64,000 nt of DNA, taken from contig NZ_CP048397.1 in assembly GCF_010384365.1 (NCBI RefSeq), positions 5,890,001 to 5,954,000 on the forward strand, read 5' to 3'. The notes below the pieces were generated by a model that saw only the letters and a program-made list of their open reading frames with translations, was not told the DNA's origin and did no database searches. The position numbers and the translations under genes were made by a program. This stretch comes from Streptomyces sp. S4.7. Lineage in GTDB: Bacteria > Actinomycetota > Actinomycetes > Streptomycetales > Streptomycetaceae. This document shows, in pieces, positions 1-8,168 of the stretch. Position 1 is the stretch's first letter. Each line of letters begins with the position of its first letter.

Positions 1-1
1 G

Positions 2-1306
2 CTGCGCCGCTCCGGCCCGGCGATCCTCGCCTCGGCGGGCACCGTCGCGATCGGGCTGGTCACTCTGGCGTTCGCCGACATCAACTCCTCACGCTCCATG
101 GGGCTGGTCGGCGCCGTCGGGGTGGTCTGCGCGTTCCTCGCGATGGTCACGGTGCTGCCCGCGCTGCTGGTGATCGCCGGCCGCTGGGTCTTCTGGCCGT
201 TCGTCCCGCGCTTCGGCACCCCCGTCCGCAAGGAGGCCACCGTGTGGTCCCGGATCGGCGCCCTGGTCGCCCGGCGCCCGCGCTGGTCCTGGCTGATGTC
301 GGTGGGCGTCACCGGAGTCCTCGCGCTCAGCGCGGTCGGCATCGACATGGGGCTGCGGCAGTCGGAGATGTTCCAGGAGAAGCCCGAATCGGTCGTGGCG
401 CAGGAACTGATCTCCGCGCACTACCCGTCGGGCGCCTCCGATCCGGCGAAGGTCGTCACCCGCGCCGACCGCGCCGCCGACGTCGGGGCGGCCCTGCGGG
501 ACGTCGAGGGCGTCGCACGCGTGGAGGACGGCGACCGTACGCCCGACGGACGCCTCGCCACGCTGTCGGTGGTGCTGACCGACACCCCGGACAGCGCTGC
601 GGCCAAGGCCACCGTCGACCGGCTCAGGGACGCCGTACGGACGGTGGACGGCGCCGACGCCCTCGTCGGCGGGGCGACCGCGCAGACCCTCGACACCCAG
701 CGGGCCGCCGACCGCGATCTGCGCACGGTCATCCCCGTGGTGCTGGTGGTGGTGCTGGTCGTACTGATCCTGCTGCTGCGCGCCCTGGTCGCACCGGTGC
801 TGCTGCTCGCGACGGTCGTCCTGTCGTACTTCGCCGCGCTCGGCGCGTCGAACCTCCTGTTCGAGCACGTCTTCGGCTTCGCCGGTGTCGACTGGTCGAT
901 CCCGCTGATGGGCTTCGTGTTCCTGGTCGCGCTCGGCATCGACTACAACATCTTCCTGATGCACCGGGTCCGCGAGGAGGCGCTGCGGATCGGCCACAGG
1001 CGCGGCGTACTGGAGGGCCTGACCAGCACCGGAGGTGTGATCACCTCGGCGGGCGTGGTGCTCGCCGCGACCTTCGCCGTCTTCGCGGCGCTGCCGCTGG
1101 TGACGATGGCGCAGATGGGGGTGATCGTCGGGATCGGAGTCCTGCTTGACACCTTCCTGGTCCGTACGGTGCTGGTGCCCGCCCTCGCGCTGGACCTGGG
1201 GCGCCGGTTCTGGTGGCCGGGGCTGCTCTTCGCCCGGGGCGCCCACGACGGTCCGGCGGGGCCGTCCGAGCGGCCGGCGGGGGAGCGCTCGCCCGAGCAC
1301 GTCTGA
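2..1306 (+). CDS. MMPL/RND-type membrane transporter, C-terminal part (5' end outside window)
   Basis: The reading frame is open from base 2, so the gene starts upstream of the window; 434 residues are visible. They show a hydrophobic MMPL core: a helix at the start, a loop of about 150 residues (Asp/Ala/Arg rich, extracytoplasmic in this family), then a run of four to five membrane helices. The segment GIDYNIFLMHRV matches the conserved GxDYxxFL motif of the MMPL proton-relay helix. The family exports lipids, siderophores or drugs by proton antiport, and related Streptomyces proteins are often linked to antibiotic or lipid export. The substrate cannot be inferred here. A strong hairpin follows the stop codon, so this is probably the end of its transcript. 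Confidence 0.88.
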   Translation: MRRSGPAILASAGTVAIGLVTLAFADINSSRSMGLVGAVGVVCAFLAMVTVLPALLVIAGRWVFWPFVPRFGTPVRKEATVWSRIGALVARRPRWSWLMSVGVTGVLALSAVGIDMGLRQSEMFQEKPESVVAQELISAHYPSGASDPAKVVTRADRAADVGAALRDVEGVARVEDGDRTPDGRLATLSVVLTDTPDSAAAKATVDRLRDAVRTVDGADALVGGATAQTLDTQRAADRDLRTVIPVVLVVVLVVLILLLRALVAPVLLLATVVLSYFAALGASNLLFEHVFGFAGVDWSIPLMGFVFLVALGIDYNIFLMHRVREEALRIGHRRGVLEGLTSTGGVITSAGVVLAATFAVFAALPLVTMAQMGVIVGIGVLLDTFLVRTVLVPALALDLGRRFWWPGLLFARGAHDGPAGPSERPAGERSPEHV

Positions 1307-1338
1307 CGCCGTTCGCTCGGGCCGCGCCGCCCCGCTCG

Positions 1339-1380
1339 CCGGAGCCCCAACGCCCGCCGCGCGGGGCGGTGGGGCTCCGG
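1339..1380 (+). terminator. Hairpin terminator after the MMPL gene
   Basis: An 11-bp perfect inverted repeat (1339-1349 CCGGAGCCCCA, 1370-1380 TGGGGCTCCGG) encloses a G/C-rich loop that can pair further. It begins 33 nt after the MMPL stop and ends 60 nt before the next start. There is no T tract, as is usual for Streptomyces terminators. Confidence 0.75.
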
Positions 1381-1402
1381 CCCCGTCCGGGCGGGGTGGT
1401 GC

Positions 1403-1433
1403 TTGCGAGGGCCGAGCCCGTACGGCTTACGAT
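1403..1433 (+). promoter_or_regulatory. Probable leaderless promoter of the KimA-like gene
   Basis: The hexamer TACGAT (1428-1433, TANNNT type) ends exactly 7 nt before the GTG at 1441, the spacing typical of actinobacterial leaderless transcripts. A weak -35 candidate TTGCGA lies at 1403-1408 with a 19-nt spacer. No ribosome binding site precedes the GTG, which agrees with leaderless initiation. Confidence 0.55.
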
Positions 1434-1440
1434 CCTCATC

Positions 1441-3492
1441 GTGCCGAAACTGACCGACGTGCCCAAACGGATCCTGATCGGGAGGGCGCTGCGTAGCGAC
1501 AGGTTGGGAGAAACGCTCCTTCCCAAACGCATCGCACTGCCCGTCTTCGCCTCCGACCCGCTCTCCTCGGTGGCCTACGCGCCGGGGGAAGTCCTCCTGG
1601 TGCTCTCCATCGCGGGCGCTTCGGCGTACCACTTCAGCCCGTGGATCGCACTGGCCGTGGTGGTCCTGATGTTCACCGTCGTCGCCTCCTACCGTCAGAA
1701 CGTGCACGCCTATCCGAGCGGCGGCGGCGACTACGAGGTCGCCACCACCAACCTCGGGCCCAAGGCCGGTCTGACCGTCGCGAGCGCCCTGCTCGTCGAC
1801 TACGTCCTGACCGTGGCCGTCTCGATCGCCTCCGGCGTCGAGAACCTCGGCTCGGCGGTCCCCTTCGTCATCGAGAACAAAGTCCCGTGCGCGATCGGGA
1901 TAATCGTCATCCTGACGCTGATGAATCTGCGCGGCGTACGGGAGTCGGGCAAGCTCTTCGCCATCCCGACGTACATCTTCGTCACCGGCGTCTTCATCAT
2001 GATCCTGTGGGGCGCCTACCGAGGGCTCGTACTCGACGACACCATGAGCGCGCCCACCGCCCACTTCGAGATCAAGGCGGAGGAGAGCGGACTGGCCGGG
2101 TTCGCGCTGGTCTTCCTCCTGCTGCGCGCGTTCTCCTCCGGCTGTGCGGCCCTCACCGGCGTCGAGGCCATCAGCAACGGCGTCCCCGCCTTCCGCAAGC
2201 CCAAGAGCAGGAACGCGGCCACCACGCTGGCGATGATGGGCACCCTCGCCGTCACCATGTTCTGCGGCATCATCGGCCTGGCCATGGCCACCGATGTGAA
2301 GATGGCCGAGTTCCCCGGCAAGGACCTGCTGCGCGACGGTGTGCCGGTCGGTGACGGCTACGTCCAGAACCCGGTCATCACCCAGGTCGCCGCCGCCGTC
2401 TTCGGGGCGGACACCTTCTTCTTCGTCCTGCTCGCCGGCGCCACCGCGCTCGTGCTGTTCCTGGCCGCCAACACCGCGTACAACGGCTTCCCGCTGCTCG
2501 GCTCGATCCTCGCGCAGGACCGCTATCTGCCGCGCCAGCTCCACACCCGCGGCGACCGCCTCGCCTTCTCCAACGGCATCGTGCTGCTGGCCGGCGCCGC
2601 CATCCTGCTGGTGTGGCTCTACGGGGCCGACTCGACCAAGCTGATCCAGCTCTACATCGTCGGTGTCTTCGTCTCGTTCACCCTCAGCCAGACGGGCATG
2701 GTCCGGCACTGGAACCGCCATCTGCGGACCGAACGCGACAAGGCCAAGCGCCGCCGCATGATCCGCTCACGCGCGATCAACGCCTTCGGCGCCACCTTCA
2801 CCGGGCTCGTCCTGATCGTCGTGCTGGCCACCAAGTTCACGCACGGGGCATGGGTCGCCCTGCTGGGCATGGTGATCTTCTACGGGACGATGAGCGCGAT
2901 CCGCCGGCACTACGACCGCGTGGCCGAGGAGATCGCCGCCGCCGAGGCCCCCGGCCCCGACAGCGTACGGCCCTCCCGCGTCCACACCATCGTGCTCGTC
3001 TCCAAGGTCCACAAGCCGACGCTGCGCGCGCTCGCCTTCGCGAAGCTGACACGCTCCGACCGGCTGGAGGCGCTCTCCATCAACGTCGACCCCGCCGAGA
3101 CGAAGCAGTTGAGGGAGGAGTGGGAGCGGCGCGGCATCAATGTCCCGCTGAAGATCCTCGACTCCCCCTACCGCGAGATCACCCGGCCCGTGATCGAGTA
3201 CGTGAAGGGCCTGCGCACCGAGAGTCCGCGCGACGTCGTCAGCATCTTCATTCCCGAGTACGTGGTCGGCCGCTGGTACGAGCAGGTGCTGCACAACCAG
3301 AGCGCGCTCCGGCTCAAGGGGCGGCTGCTCTTCTCCCCGGGCGTGATGGTGACCTCCGTGCCGTACCAGCTGGAGTCCTCCGAGGTCGCGAAGAAGAGGG
3401 CCAGACGGCGTGCGGAGTGGAGCGCGCCCGGCTCGGTGCGGCGGGGGCCGGTGGACACACGGCCGAAGAAGGAGCCCACGGGGAAGTCCTGA
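1441..3492 (+). CDS. APC-superfamily permease, KimA/KUP-like potassium transporter
   Basis: A 683-residue protein with about 12 membrane helices in the first 480 residues and a soluble C-terminal part of about 200 residues. The N-terminal half has the KimA-like pattern: SDPLSSVAYAPGE (substrate site, helix 1), SYRQNVHAYPSGGGDY and LLVDYVLTVAVS, which align with the c-di-AMP-regulated K+/H+ symporter KimA of Firmicutes. The C-terminal soluble domain fits the dimeric cytoplasmic domain of that family. The GTG start is chosen because a -10 hexamer sits 7 nt upstream and because upstream in-frame sequence runs through the terminator hairpin. Potassium as substrate is an inference from motif likeness; a generic amino-acid permease is the alternative. 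Confidence 0.82.
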   Translation: MPKLTDVPKRILIGRALRSDRLGETLLPKRIALPVFASDPLSSVAYAPGEVLLVLSIAGASAYHFSPWIALAVVVLMFTVVASYRQNVHAYPSGGGDYEVATTNLGPKAGLTVASALLVDYVLTVAVSIASGVENLGSAVPFVIENKVPCAIGIIVILTLMNLRGVRESGKLFAIPTYIFVTGVFIMILWGAYRGLVLDDTMSAPTAHFEIKAEESGLAGFALVFLLLRAFSSGCAALTGVEAISNGVPAFRKPKSRNAATTLAMMGTLAVTMFCGIIGLAMATDVKMAEFPGKDLLRDGVPVGDGYVQNPVITQVAAAVFGADTFFFVLLAGATALVLFLAANTAYNGFPLLGSILAQDRYLPRQLHTRGDRLAFSNGIVLLAGAAILLVWLYGADSTKLIQLYIVGVFVSFTLSQTGMVRHWNRHLRTERDKAKRRRMIRSRAINAFGATFTGLVLIVVLATKFTHGAWVALLGMVIFYGTMSAIRRHYDRVAEEIAAAEAPGPDSVRPSRVHTIVLVSKVHKPTLRALAFAKLTRSDRLEALSINVDPAETKQLREEWERRGINVPLKILDSPYREITRPVIEYVKGLRTESPRDVVSIFIPEYVVGRWYEQVLHNQSALRLKGRLLFSPGVMVTSVPYQLESSEVAKKRARRRAEWSAPGSVRRGPVDTRPKKEPTGKS

Positions 3493-3603
3493 GGGACCGC
3501 GGGTGGCGGTGGGCGCTGCCGCCCGCACGTAGACTGATTGGCTTCCGCCGCCCCACCTTCCCGCCTTTGACCTCGTCTTTGACCTTTTGGAGCCCAGCCC
3601 CTC

Positions 3604-4956
3604 ATGCAGACAGAACCGCAGCCTTCAGAGCAGGCTCCTGAGCAGGCTTCGCTGGTCGGGGAGGAGTACGAGGTCGAGGTCGGTCCCGTCGCGCACGGCG
3701 GCCACTGCGTCGCCCGCACCGACGGGGGCCGGGTGCTGTTCGTACGGCACGCGCTGCCCGGCGAGAGGATCGTCGCCCGTGTGACGGACGGCGACGAGGG
3801 CTCGCGCTATCTGCGGGCCGACGCGGTCACCGTCCTGGAGGCCTCCAAGGAACGCGTCGAGGCCCCCTGCCCGTACGCGGGCCCCGGCATGTGCGGCGGC
3901 TGCGACTGGCAGCACGCCAAGCCGGGCGCGCAGCGCCGCCTCAAGGGCGACGTCATCACCGAGCAGCTTCAGCGACTGGCCGGCCTCACCCCGGAGGAGG
4001 CGGGCTGGGACGGCACGGTCATGCCCGCGCCCGGCGACAAACTCCCCGCGGGCGAGGTGCCCCAGTGGCGTACCCGCGTGCAGTACGCCGTCGACGCCGA
4101 CGGCCGCGCCGGACTGCGCAAGCACCGCTCGCACGACGTACAGCCCGTCGACCACTGCATGATCGCCTCCGAGGGCGTCAGCGAACTCGGCGTCGAGAAG
4201 CGCGAGTGGCCGCAGATGGCCTCGGTCGAGGCGATCGCGGCCTCCGGCTCCGGCGACCGCCAGGTGATCCTCGCCCCGCTCAAGGGCGGCCGGCTCCCGC
4301 TGGTCGAGCTGGACAGGCCGGTGTCGGTCCTGCGGATCGAGGAGCACGACGGGGGAGTGCACCGGGTCCACGGTCGCGCGTTCGTCCGCGAACGCGCCGA
4401 CGACCGCACCTGGCGCATCGGCATGGGCGGCTTCTGGCAGGTCCACCCGAAGGCCCCCGAGGTCCTGGTGGAGGCCGTGATGCAGGGCCTGATGCCGCGC
4501 AAGGGCGAGACGGCCCTCGATCTCTACTGCGGGGTGGGCCTGTTCGCCGGGGCGATCGCCCAACGCGTGGGCGAGACGGGCGCGGTGCTCGGCATCGAAT
4601 CCGGCAGGCGCGCGGCGGAGGACGCCCAGTACAACCTCCAGGACCTTCCCAGGGTCCGCATCGAACACGGCAAGGTCGACACGGTGCTGCCCCGCACCCA
4701 GATCACCGAGACGGACCTGATCGTCCTCGACCCCCCTCGCGCGGGCGCCGGCAAACAGGTCGTCAACCACCTCGCGGGCCTGGGCGCCCGCCGCATCGCC
4801 TACGTGGCCTGCGACCCGGCGGCACTGGCCCGCGACCTGGCCTACTTCCGCACGGCGGGCTACAAGCCACGGACGCTGCGGGCGTTCGACCTGTTCCCGA
4901 TGACGCACCACGTGGAGTGCGTGGCGATCCTGGAGCCTGCCGAGAAGGGCCGCTGA
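3604..4956 (+). CDS. TRAM-domain RNA (uracil-5-)-methyltransferase, RumA/TrmA family
   Basis: A 450-residue SAM-dependent RNA methyltransferase that makes m5U in rRNA or tRNA. The N-terminal TRAM domain covers about residues 15-75. Cysteines at about 89, 97 and 100, plus one in VDHCMIA near 185, fit the [4Fe-4S] ligands of RumA-type enzymes. The SAM site DLYCGVGLFAG lies near 306, DPPRAG near 379, and the catalytic nucleophile is the Cys of YVACDPAAL near 401. Length is normal for the family. Its last 22 residues plus stop are duplicated, diverged, at 7531-7599, so this 3' end looks like an integration target. Target-site specificity cannot be read from the sequence. Confidence 0.92.
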   Translation: MQTEPQPSEQAPEQASLVGEEYEVEVGPVAHGGHCVARTDGGRVLFVRHALPGERIVARVTDGDEGSRYLRADAVTVLEASKERVEAPCPYAGPGMCGGCDWQHAKPGAQRRLKGDVITEQLQRLAGLTPEEAGWDGTVMPAPGDKLPAGEVPQWRTRVQYAVDADGRAGLRKHRSHDVQPVDHCMIASEGVSELGVEKREWPQMASVEAIAASGSGDRQVILAPLKGGRLPLVELDRPVSVLRIEEHDGGVHRVHGRAFVRERADDRTWRIGMGGFWQVHPKAPEVLVEAVMQGLMPRKGETALDLYCGVGLFAGAIAQRVGETGAVLGIESGRRAAEDAQYNLQDLPRVRIEHGKVDTVLPRTQITETDLIVLDPPRAGAGKQVVNHLAGLGARRIAYVACDPAALARDLAYFRTAGYKPRTLRAFDLFPMTHHVECVAILEPAEKGR

Positions 4957-5217
4957 CCCGCTGCTTTGTTGCAGGCGGTCACTTCGGCTTATTCGCGCTC
5001 GCGGAATGCGTCGGCTGAGGTTCGCTTGTGCGGAACGTTCCGAGCTGCGGCTTCAAGGGCTGGCGCGGGTCTCGCGGGCGACGTGGCGATGCGGAACGCA
5101 GAGCAAGGATTCCGGGTTCGAGGGTCGACTGCACCTCGCCAGCGGCGGGCGTGCCGATACCTCGTGGCCGATCGGGCCACAAAGGACGGCACCGTGGTCC
5201 GCGGTCCTTGAGTGGCT
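4957..5217. other. Gene-free stretch downstream of the methyltransferase
   Basis: About 260 bp with only short frames of poor coding character and no hairpin or RNA gene that I can support. It is the left end of the accessory patch that runs to 7599. Confidence 0.5.
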
Positions 5218-5253
5218 GGTATCACCTCGCCGCCTAGATACCAGTCCGGTATC
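5218..5253 (+). promoter_or_regulatory. Operator/promoter of the toxin-antitoxin pair
   Basis: A perfect inverted repeat GATACC-agtcc-GGTATC (5237-5253) ends 8 bp before the antitoxin start. A third GGTATC half-site lies at 5218-5223. RHH antitoxins normally bind such repeats to autoregulate, so this is the expected operator; TAGATA inside it could serve as the -10 element. Confidence 0.65.
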
Positions 5254-5261
5254 ATCGCTGT

Positions 5262-5456
5262 ATGGCGATGACACTCCGACTTCCCGACGACCTTGACGCG
5301 AAGCTCACCGAGCGGGCTCGTCGGGAGCGCCGCAGCAAGCAGGAGCTTGCCATTGAGGCCATCCGTGACGCGCAGGATCGGGCCGAGCTGAAGGTCGATG
5401 ACGTCCTGGCGGAGCTCATGGACAGCGATGCGGAGATCCTGGACTATCTGAAGTGA
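5262..5456 (+). CDS. Ribbon-helix-helix (CopG-like) antitoxin
   Basis: A 64-residue protein. Residues 2-9 (AMTLRLPD) form the beta strand of a ribbon-helix-helix DNA-binding domain, followed by two helices containing Leu/Ala/Arg repeats. The acidic C-terminal third (ELMDSDAEILDYL) is the expected toxin-binding tail. The stop codon overlaps the GTG start of the Doc gene in a GTGA junction, implying translational coupling. An inverted repeat just upstream fits autoregulation by the antitoxin, enhanced by the toxin. Pairing of an RHH antitoxin with Doc, rather than a Phd-type one, is common in actinobacteria. Confidence 0.85.
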   Translation: MAMTLRLPDDLDAKLTERARRERRSKQELAIEAIRDAQDRAELKVDDVLAELMDSDAEILDYLK

Positions 5457-5845
5457 CCGAAGTGCGCTATATCCAGATCGACGAGATTCTGGCCATCGCT
5501 CGCGCGGTCAATGGTACCGAGCACAGCGTGCGGGACATGGGACTCTTGGTGTCCGCGATCGAACGGCCCCGGACGAACGTGTTCGGGGCCGAGCTGTATC
5601 CCACGCTGCACGAGAAAGCGGCGGCATCGCTGCACTCTGTTGCCCGCAATCACGCGCTGATCGACGGCAACAAACGCACCGCCTGGCTCGCGATGCGCGC
5701 CTTCCTGCGGCTGAACGGCCTCAGCGCCAGTACCGTCCCGCCACACGTCTCCGTTGCCGGCCCGTTCGTCGAGGAAGTCGCACAGGACAACATCGATGTA
5801 CCGGCCATTGCCAAGCGCCTCTCGGCCTGGTTCCCCGTTTCCTGA
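5453..5845 (+). CDS. Doc/Fic-fold toxin
   Basis: A 130-residue protein with the Fic/Doc signature HALIDGNKRTAW at residues 67-78 (His67, Asp71, Asn73, Lys74, Arg75). Doc toxins carry K at the position where AMPylating Fic proteins have G, and phosphorylate EF-Tu to stop translation. The length matches Doc family members (about 125-135 residues). The GTG start overlaps the antitoxin stop codon. A perfect palindromic terminator begins 12 nt after the stop, closing a two-gene operon. All catalytic residues are visible, so the toxin looks intact. Confidence 0.9.
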   Translation: MTEVRYIQIDEILAIARAVNGTEHSVRDMGLLVSAIERPRTNVFGAELYPTLHEKAAASLHSVARNHALIDGNKRTAWLAMRAFLRLNGLSASTVPPHVSVAGPFVEEVAQDNIDVPAIAKRLSAWFPVS

Positions 5846-5856
5846 CGTTCGACGAC

Positions 5857-5890
5857 GTGAGGGCAGGGCACGCGCGTGCCCTGCCCTCAC
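5857..5890 (+). terminator. Perfect palindromic terminator after doc
   Basis: Arms of 16 bp (5857-5872 and 5875-5890; GTGAGGGCAGGGCACG and its complement) are separated by only two bases. The sequence lies 12 bp after the toxin stop. Being symmetric, it could terminate transcription from both directions. Confidence 0.8.
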
Positions 5891-6345
5891 ACGCGGTCCG
5901 GCCCTGCCCAGGTCACGCCGGAATGGGACGCTGTGTGCTGGAAGGCATGGCTCCCTTTGGACGCGGCATACCGGACAGCGGCCGCAGGCTTTCCGCTCGA
6001 GTTCTTGGCTCGGGTCACCGGGTGACGCTGGGTTCCTTACCCCGGCGTCACGTACCCGGCGCCGATGCGATCGATGCCCCCTGCGCCAACGCGGCGACGG
6101 GGGACACCTGAGTCGACGCACACCTCTTGCCGGTCCCCGCCCCGTCGCTCGACGCGATGTCGACGATGACGGCGACCTCGCCGAATGGATTCCAGGGTGC
6201 CGTGACCATCGGGCGCGCGGAGCTATGCGGCGCGGCTGCCCTCGGGCGCCCGACTCGCATTGCCCACGACACCCGTATCATCCGCGCCGGGGTGGGAACG
6301 GGTTGACAGAGCACAGGAGTGCGCGGTGCTCTCCCCGCACTGGCG
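5891..6345. other. Gene-free stretch inside the accessory patch
   Basis: About 455 bp between the Doc terminator and the convergent gene at 6346. Short open frames exist on both strands, but none has a ribosome binding site, a recognisable domain or consistent codon usage. Decayed coding sequence is likely. Confidence 0.45.
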
Positions 6346-6783
6346 CTACTGGCGATCGACGTGATCCACGTGGAAGGTCAGCCCGGCAACGGTGCCCGAC
6401 TGGATGACAGGACCGTGCTGGACTCCGCCGCTGATGCGGTTGTCCACCATGCGCCAGCTGTCTGTCGCGGACGCCGAGAGTTGCAGTAACGAGGTCAGCA
6501 GAGCGCGCAGGGCTTCGTCGCTGCCGTCGGCTTCCGCGAGTCGGCGTAGACGGGCACCGTATCGTCGGCTGATCTCGCGGGCGGTCCGTTCACGTTCCGT
6601 GGCATCGGCGGCCAGGAGCAGGGCCCTCGCGTCCTGCAGGTCGTCGAACGTGCCGGGGTCCGCGCCTGTGCGGGTCAGGTACCGCCCGACGAGTTCCCGG
6701 GCGTGTGTCCAGGAGTCGGTGACCATGAGAGAGACCAGCGTGGTGGCGCCCGATGCCACGAGTACGGCCAATTCGCTGTCCAT
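6346..6783 (-). CDS. Actinobacterial protein of unknown function with C-terminal Gly/beta motif
   Basis: A 145-residue protein starting MDSELAVLVASGATTLVSLM. It opens with a hydrophobic helix (residues 5-22), continues with a charged helical region, and ends with a Gly-rich beta segment of the form ISGGVQHGPVIQSGTVAGLTF. This ending is seen in many uncharacterised Streptomyces proteins that lie near regulators or conflict-type genes. The ATG at 6783 is chosen because a good purine-rich site precedes it and because the longer in-frame extension reads through the upstream neighbour. That gene ends 10 nt upstream on the same strand, so the two probably form one transcript. No biochemical function can be assigned. 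Confidence 0.7.
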   Translation of the reverse strand: MDSELAVLVASGATTLVSLMVTDSWTHARELVGRYLTRTGADPGTFDDLQDARALLLAADATERERTAREISRRYGARLRRLAEADGSDEALRALLTSLLQLSASATDSWRMVDNRISGGVQHGPVIQSGTVAGLTFHVDHVDRQ

Positions 6784-6793
6784 GCTTCTTCTC

Positions 6794-7166
6794 CTAGGCG
6801 AGGGGGGAGCCGGAGGCAGGTGCCTCGTCGTCGTCCGGGGCGAGGGACGCCGGCGGATCGAAGTGGTGCTGGATCTCGTCGGCGGTCTCGTGGCGGTTCT
6901 GCTCTTTGATGAGGCCGGCGATCTGTGCGGCGAGCATCGGGCGGCGTACATCTCCGTCGGTGAAACCGATGCTGTTCAGGAAGCTGGACAGATGCATCGT
7001 GGCCGTCTCCCGTCCCTGTGGCGCTGAGGGAGGCTCCTCCCTGGGAAAGTCCGACGTCGTCGGCTCGGCGGCCTGCTGAGAGATCAGATCCTGAAGCCGT
7101 TCGGGAATGTCGGTGTCATTGGCCGCCGAAGTGAGCTGAGCGAGCAGGGCTAGGTCCAGACCACGG
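6794..7166 (-). pseudogene. 5'-truncated gene of unknown function (or short gene from 6997)
   Basis: The frame is coding-like from about 7166 down to the stop at 6794, beginning with helical sequence (LALLAQLTSAANDTDIPERL), but has no start codon at its left end. An internal ATG at 6997 would give a 67-residue protein starting MHLSSFLNSIGFTDGDVRRP, followed by a helix and an acidic Pro-rich tail. Upstream of 7166 the frame changes character abruptly where an unrelated plus-strand remnant begins, which suggests a deletion or recombination joint. It is spaced 10 nt from the following gene. I do not recognise the family. Confidence 0.45.
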
Positions 7167-7187
7167 CGCTGCCGGTGTTTTTGAGGA

Positions 7188-7487
7188 CGTCCTCGACCAA
7201 GTACCGGCGCCTGCTCTGCTCGTACTTGCGCTGGTGCACCCAGACTTCCTCCGACCTGCCTGGTTGGCGCACTGGTTGGAGTCGGTGCGTTTGCCGGCAC
7301 GGCCATCGACGAGAGGATGTGGCTGGAGTTGATGCACCTCGGCGCCGCGGATTCTCCGGCCTTTACGGACGCTGACTTCGTCACCGAACACACCCCCGTC
7401 CGCCCCAGCCACGGGGACGTCCTGCCGCTCGTCAACCGTGACGCTCGTTTGACGCTCCAGGAGCTCACACGCAGGACGGCGAGTTGA
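7188..7487 (+). pseudogene. Truncated, frameshifted gene remnant
   Basis: Coding-like sequence in two frames. The first part, to about 7290, reads PALLVLALVHPDFLRPAWLA. It then shifts by one base into a frame running from 7296 to the TGA at 7485-7487, which contains DERMWLELMHLGAADSP and TDADFVTEHTPVRPSHGD. There is no start codon and the 5' end is missing. I cannot name the family. It abuts the broken minus-strand gene at 7166, so both probably lost their 5' ends in the same rearrangement. Confidence 0.5.
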
Positions 7488-7530
7488 AGCAACCGCTCTG
7501 ACCTGGGGTTGTCCATGACGTGCGCAGGCT

Positions 7531-7599
7531 GACATCCTTCCGATGGCGCATCATGTGGAGTGTGTCGCGATCCTGGAGCCGGTGAAGAAGGACGACTGA
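7531..7599 (+). pseudogene. Detached 3' fragment of the RNA methyltransferase gene
   Basis: The 22 codons plus stop align codon for codon with the last 22 codons plus stop of the methyltransferase at 4888-4956. Both contain HHVECVAILEP. I count 53 of 69 bases identical, with most differences at third positions. There is no start codon and no coding sequence upstream in this frame. The fragment is best explained as the original 3' end of the gene, displaced when an element carrying its own 3' end inserted. A fragment of a separate paralogue is the alternative. Confidence 0.75.
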
Positions 7600-8168
7600 C
7601 CTGACGGTCGGCGCCGTCCTGGTCCCGGTCGCGGTGAGGGCTGGGGCCGAAGGTGTGCGGGCGGGGCAGGGACTGCTCATCGAGGCCATCGCGTGGAGCA
7701 GCTCGTTGAGCGCCACCCGGTCGCCTTGCTGGCCCGTGGCCGCATCATGGGCTTGAGGCGGCCTGCGAGGGGCGGCAGAACTCGCCCTGCGTCCCGGACC
7801 ACTTGACGGACGCAGTTGTCGGGGTGGGCGGCGGAGGCAGGGTCGTCGACCGGGAGGTACTAACTAGCCGCCGCTCTCGCCCTCGATCGTCCGGCGCGGC
7901 GAGCGGGGGCGGGGTGTCGGGTCGAGGGTGGGCAGGGGCGGGGAGGCCAGACCGCCCAGGGGCCGAGCAGACGTTGCAGGCGGTCCCCGCGGCGTTGCGT
8001 GGCGCCGGGCGAGCCGTAGCCGGGTGGCAGGTGGTGGCTCGAAGCCGCACCATGACGGTGAGGTTCCCGCATCCGCGGCATCGTGCGGCCGCCGACTCCG
8101 GAAGACGCGTAGCGCGGGACCGGAGGGCGAGGACGTATCCACCACCCCCTACGAGCGGAGAAGGAACC
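7600..8168. other. Gene-free stretch of about 570 bp
   Basis: Short frames on both strands have no domain signature or ribosome binding site. The last part (about 8050-8168) must hold the promoter of the SHOCT gene, but I see no convincing -10/-35 pair. Confidence 0.4.

Noticed and set aside
89-1300. Long open frame antisense to the MMPL gene
   Set aside because: Its composition (His/Gln/Asp/Arg rich) is the usual mirror of a high-G+C gene. The sense frame has clear membrane helices and family motifs. The same applies to the many other long antisense frames.
1307-1440. Riboswitch (c-di-AMP type) before the KimA-like gene
   Set aside because: The only structure is a terminator-like hairpin, and the -10 hexamer lies 7 nt before the start, leaving no leader.
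5111-5125. GGTTCGA-like T-loop suggesting a tRNA or att site in the patch
   Set aside because: No acceptor, D or anticodon stems can be drawn around it.
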